DNA of 37,576 nucleotides. Source: Dysgonamonadaceae bacterium (GTDB lineage: Bacteria > Bacteroidota > Bacteroidia > Bacteroidales > Azobacteroidaceae). Position numbers and translations under genes: made by a program. The stretch lies in the NCBI GenBank assembly GCA_031272085.1, contig JAISUN010000067.1, forward strand, positions 1 to 37,576, written 5' to 3'. Positions 34,575 through 37,576 of the stretch are shown piece by piece (the first letter of the stretch is position 1; each line of letters begins with the position of its first letter). Below the pieces are notes generated by a model. The model was not told where the DNA came from, ran no database searches, and was given only the letters and a program-made list of their open reading frames with translations.

Positions 34575-34602
34575 TGTTTGTCACTTGTGTAGTGACAAAC
34601 AA
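34575..34602 (-). repeat. Right copy of the 28-bp near-palindromic inverted repeat
   Basis: On the plus strand the arms are TGTTTGTCACT and AGTGACAAACAA around the spacer TGTGT, the exact reverse complement of 33372-33399. The inner flanks of both copies are also alike (a GGGA/GGGGATAA-like stretch). It lies 31 bases before the start codon of the FISUMP gene, inside its presumed leader. Confidence 0.8.
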
Positions 34603-34633
34603 ATATTAAAATTATCATTATTATTAAACTAAA

Positions 34634-36676
34634 ATGAAACGAACAAATTTTTTGGTAATCGCGCTCATCGCTTTGGGTGCGGTAAACGGCGCAAAAGCGC
34701 AGGTAACAATCGGCGACAACGCAGCCCCGACAGTAACGCTCGAAGTTAAGGGGAAACCCGCAGAAACGGCAAAGGCCGACGGAATAATTATCCCCAAACT
34801 GACGGGCAATCAGTTGAAAGCAAAATGGGATGCAGGCTCGTATCCCCAAAACTTGGACGCCAACAAATCGGAAGGCATATTGGTTTACATAACCGCAGCC
34901 TGCTCGCCTCCGGCGGCAGCAAGCACCCCCTTTGAATATGTAACCGCCCCGGGATTCTATTTTTTCTCATTAGACGGCAACGCTTGGAAACCGCTCGTCA
35001 GTGGCGGCGAAACGCACGAGGCGGCGCCTTACGCTGAACCGTGGAACATAGCAGGTACGACAAATCCCGCAACAAGCAATACGCAAAGCATCTACCAGTC
35101 GGCAAGCGTGGGAATCGGCTCCTCGCGTCCGGCTGCGTCGCTTGACATATCGGCGGCGGCAAATGATACTGCCGGCCTTCTCGTTCCACGTCTGACGCTG
35201 GCGGAACTCAACGCCCGCAAGCAGTTCTATACCACAAGGCAAAAAGGCGCTCTGGTTTACATTACCGACGCAAGCGTATCGCCCGTTACAGGATATTCCG
35301 ACCAGATTTCATGCACAGGTTTTGTTTACTGGGACGGCTACAAATGGATTAGCGACTGCGGAGTTGAGGCAACCTGGATTAGGGCGGCCGTACAACCCAA
35401 GGCGTTTACTTTTTATGAAACAGGCCTTGAATCGGAAGTCCCGCTTACTTTTGCCGTATCTACCAACGGTACAAACCTGAAATATACATGGTATAAAGTT
35501 ACGGGAAGCAACATACACGTCCGCATCGGCGTAAAATGTACCGATTCCGACGGCAGCGGATACAATACAGCCTCTTTTACGCCCAACGTAACGAAAGGTA
35601 CGACAATAGACGCCGCCAATACAGGGTTCTACAAGTTCTATTGCGTTGCCAAAGTTGATGAACTGTCCAACGACAGCATTGTCAGCAATATTGCCGAAGT
35701 TGCCGTCGGCTGCGGAGCCAAAAATCTGCAAGGCGAATGGCTGTCTTTTCTTTGTTTTAATCTTGGAGCACGCACTCTTACTATTGCCGACCAGATGAAT
35801 TATTCGATTACGCCGGTAAACACCTCTGTCGGTTATCATTATTATGTTGCTAACGAAGAATATCTTTACGGAGACTTGTATCAATGGGGACGTATCGGCG
35901 ACGGGCATGAAAAACGAGTAGGTACGCCCGGAGAAATAACTCCTCCTTCAAATCGAGCGCCTTTTACTGGCATTACATCTACTTGCTACGAATATGGCAA
36001 TCTGATAGGCACAAACATAACAACCCATTTTCCTTTTTATCAAATACGTAGGGATTCAACTACATGGTATGGCAAATTTATTTATTCTGCCACCACTTTA
36101 AACTGGGCAGATTCTGTTCCAACAATGTATAGGGACGGCTTATGGGTAACAAACAGGAGTGCAACTAATGACCCCTGCACCAAGATAAAATCTACTTACA
36201 CAGGGGAAGACCCTTTTACGCCCGCAAACGTAGGAATCGTTGGAGCGCAAACTAACGATTGGTTTTCGTGGTATCCTGTTGCGCAAGATGCGGATGCCGC
36301 CGGTGACGGTTCAGGCAATACCGGTTGGAGGTTACCGGCACAGGACGAATGGGCATCGCTCTATCGCGGAGGATACACGTCAGGCAATCCTTCCATTGCC
36401 ATCGCAAATACATGGGTATGGAACAGCAGTAATGGTAACGGTTACGAAATTCGTCCTGACAACATTACTACCACTCTATTTTTGCCGGCAGCCGGTCATC
36501 GAGATACAGGAAGCGCCGGAGCATTATTTAATCAGGGGAAAAATGCCCTCTATTGGAGTTCTTCTGTTGTAAGTAATTCTACTGCTTACCGTTTGAACTT
36601 AAATAGTGGTTTAGTAAATCCAGCACAAGGTACTTCTCGTTCAACCGGTATGTCAGTACGCTGTATAAAAAATTAA
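34634..36676 (+). CDS. Secreted FISUMP-domain protein
   Basis: The 680-residue protein has a signal peptide (MKRTNFLVIALIALGAVNGAKAQ). The N-terminal 230 residues contain two related segments: KADGIIIPKLTGNQLKAKWD with EGILVYITAAC, and TAGLLVPRLTLAELNARKQ with KGALVYITDAS, as in Bacteroidetes surface proteins. An Ig-like part lies at about 255-360. From about 365 to the end it is a FISUMP (Fibrobacter succinogenes major paralogous) domain: GEWLSFLCFNLGA, DLYQWGRIGDGH, GWRLPAQDEWASL, NALYWSSS and the end TGMSVRCIKN. Codons in the last third use more A/T in third positions than the first part, which suggests a mosaic gene. I found no consensus promoter in the 220 bases before it; see the inverted repeats at 33372 and 34575. 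Confidence 0.88.
   Translation: MKRTNFLVIALIALGAVNGAKAQVTIGDNAAPTVTLEVKGKPAETAKADGIIIPKLTGNQLKAKWDAGSYPQNLDANKSEGILVYITAACSPPAAASTPFEYVTAPGFYFFSLDGNAWKPLVSGGETHEAAPYAEPWNIAGTTNPATSNTQSIYQSASVGIGSSRPAASLDISAAANDTAGLLVPRLTLAELNARKQFYTTRQKGALVYITDASVSPVTGYSDQISCTGFVYWDGYKWISDCGVEATWIRAAVQPKAFTFYETGLESEVPLTFAVSTNGTNLKYTWYKVTGSNIHVRIGVKCTDSDGSGYNTASFTPNVTKGTTIDAANTGFYKFYCVAKVDELSNDSIVSNIAEVAVGCGAKNLQGEWLSFLCFNLGARTLTIADQMNYSITPVNTSVGYHYYVANEEYLYGDLYQWGRIGDGHEKRVGTPGEITPPSNRAPFTGITSTCYEYGNLIGTNITTHFPFYQIRRDSTTWYGKFIYSATTLNWADSVPTMYRDGLWVTNRSATNDPCTKIKSTYTGEDPFTPANVGIVGAQTNDWFSWYPVAQDADAAGDGSGNTGWRLPAQDEWASLYRGGYTSGNPSIAIANTWVWNSSNGNGYEIRPDNITTTLFLPAAGHRDTGSAGALFNQGKNALYWSSSVVSNSTAYRLNLNSGLVNPAQGTSRSTGMSVRCIKN
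36551..36676 (+). other. C-terminal segment resembling a hypervariable lectin-fold end
   Basis: The segment YWSSS to VRCIKN has the layout of variable C-type-lectin-fold ends, where Asn-rich template codons are diversified. Codons such as GTT, AGT, TCT, ACT, CGT and GGT could all come from AAT by changes at A positions only. No reverse transcriptase or template repeat is in the window, so this is only a resemblance. Confidence 0.2.
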
Positions 36677-36686
36677 AACTGATGCA

Positions 36687-36703
36687 TAAACCTAACAGGT
36701 TTA
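36687..36703 (+). other. Small perfect hairpin between FISUMP and the next gene
   Basis: TAAACCT (36687-36693) pairs with AGGTTTA (36697-36703) over the loop AAC. It has no T-tract. Short dyads of this kind are frequent between genes in Bacteroidetes; the role is unknown. Confidence 0.4.
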
Positions 36704-36716
36704 ATAACAGTATTTT

Positions 36717-37576
36717 ATGAACAAAACAAAACTGATAATATTACTTATTGCGCTATATTTCAGCAATATAACGTCGCAAAGAAACATCGACTTCCATTTT
36801 CCGGCAGCGAAAAATGAGCAGTGTTGCCTTGTGTTGTTGCGCGGAATGAAAATCGACACCACGGCGGTCGGAAAATTCGACGGCGCAGGGAATTGCTATC
36901 TTGCTGTGTCAGCGGAAGATACTGATTTTTGCGGAGTAGGAAAACTGTTGTTTACGGAAAATAAAACTTTGCAGCCGGTAAATCTGATTGTTTGCAATGA
37001 AAACGGCGTCGAGGTAGAGATTGAAAATATCAATAACCCCAAGTTTAAAAATTCGCCGGAAAACGAGATGTTTCAGGATTTTATGAAACGGCAAAACGAT
37101 TTGTTGCAGCAATATGGCGAAACATTCGGCCAATCTGCTGCCAATGAGAGTTTTATGCTTGCCGACGCAAAAAAGCGCGAAATCGAACAAAAATACGAGG
37201 CTTTGAGCCGCGAAATTGCCGAAAGTCCGCTCTACGCCGCCCGTTTGCACGAGATTTTTAATTACCTGCTGTTTTACGGTTCCTCGTTTTCACAAACAGA
37301 CGACGAAGTTCGGGCCGAGCAGGAAAAGTTTATTGCCGACAAACTTAATTTTAAAGACTTGTACAACAGCGGAGCCGCTTACTGGACACAATTTTTCGAT
37401 GCGTGGTACGAAAGGAATATGACCGAGCCGGATTCGCTGTTCGTTACCGACGCCCGAAAAATGCTGGAACGGACAAAAGAACCGGAAATCCATCTTGCGC
37501 TTTCGCAGGCTATAATCAATGTTTTAAGCAAGTACAGCCGAAGGGAATATCTGCTTCCGGAAATTTTTTCGGATAT
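36717..37576 (+). CDS. Partial DUF4369/thioredoxin-type secreted protein
   Basis: The frame opens at the ATG of 36717 and runs without a stop to the right edge, so 286 codons are visible and the C-terminus is missing. It starts with a signal peptide (MNKTKLIILLIALYFSNITSQ). The next 90 residues are beta-rich (IDFHFPAAKNEQCCLVLLRGMKI, GAGNCYLAV, QPVNLIVCNENGVEVEIEN), as in the DUF4369-type N-terminal domain that precedes thioredoxin-like domains in Bacteroidetes. Residues about 110-286 are helical with charged segments (KKREIEQKYEALSREIAES). A thioredoxin domain with CxxC, if present, would lie beyond the window. The gene follows the FISUMP gene by 40 bases, probably in one transcript. Confidence 0.7.
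   Translation, partial: MNKTKLIILLIALYFSNITSQRNIDFHFPAAKNEQCCLVLLRGMKIDTTAVGKFDGAGNCYLAVSAEDTDFCGVGKLLFTENKTLQPVNLIVCNENGVEVEIENINNPKFKNSPENEMFQDFMKRQNDLLQQYGETFGQSAANESFMLADAKKREIEQKYEALSREIAESPLYAARLHEIFNYLLFYGSSFSQTDDEVRAEQEKFIADKLNFKDLYNSGAAYWTQFFDAWYERNMTEPDSLFVTDARKMLERTKEPEIHLALSQAIINVLSKYSRREYLLPEIFSD

Noticed and set aside
33372-34602. Insertion sequence or transposon bounded by the inverted repeats
   Set aside because: No transposase gene lies between the repeats, no target-site duplication was seen at the outer edges, and the repeats are near-palindromes unlike IS ends.

Overview
The window looks like a chromosomal piece of a member of the Bacteroidales (phylum Bacteroidota). Evidence: promoters of the TTTG / TAnnTTTG type, a SusC/SusD polysaccharide utilization locus (PUL) with a hybrid two-component sensor, a very long IF2 with a low-complexity N-terminus, a DUF2027-Smr protein, and type IX secretion (T9SS) signs: a PorT-like gene and a C-terminal sorting domain on a secreted glycosidase. 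The genus cannot be fixed from sequence reading alone.

Layout. (1) 1-3916: an AT-rich partial gene for a propeller-like protein, a PKD-domain lipoprotein and an outer-membrane barrel, with overlapping ends. (2) 3917-11164: a leader with a promoter and a terminator-like hairpin, then rimP-nusA-infB-cvpA-sufB. (3) 11168-12214, minus strand: a DUF2027-Smr protein. (4) 12309-28025: a PUL with, in order, a surface glycan-binding lipoprotein, SusC, SusD, a GH30 with a T9SS tail and a GH2 beta-galactosidase-like enzyme; facing it on the minus strand are the hybrid two-component regulator and galK. The set fits capture and breakdown of a beta-galactan, possibly beta-1,6-linked arabinogalactan side chains, and entry of galactose into the Leloir pathway. 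(5) 28118-33191: queH, an elongator tRNA-Met, a comM-like ATPase, porT, a small lipoprotein and hemG. (6) 33334-37576: an accessory region with a split AraC-family regulator, a large secreted FISUMP-domain protein and the start of a DUF4369/thioredoxin-like lipoprotein or periplasmic protein gene.

The most unusual part is 33334-34634. A 28-bp, nearly palindromic element with a 5-bp asymmetric centre occurs twice in opposite orientation (33372-33399 and 34575-34602). It brackets about 1.2 kb that holds the AraC-type regulator, a consensus -7 box, and two 17-bp direct repeats separated by 4 bp just upstream of that box. The box now points away from the FISUMP gene; inversion between the two elements would turn it towards that gene and place it about 100 bp upstream of the start codon. 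I saw no consensus promoter in front of the FISUMP gene in the present orientation. The regulator is itself split by a -1 frame change exactly at an A AAA AAA heptamer. Inversion, slippage and their effects are inferences; no recombinase gene lies in the window.
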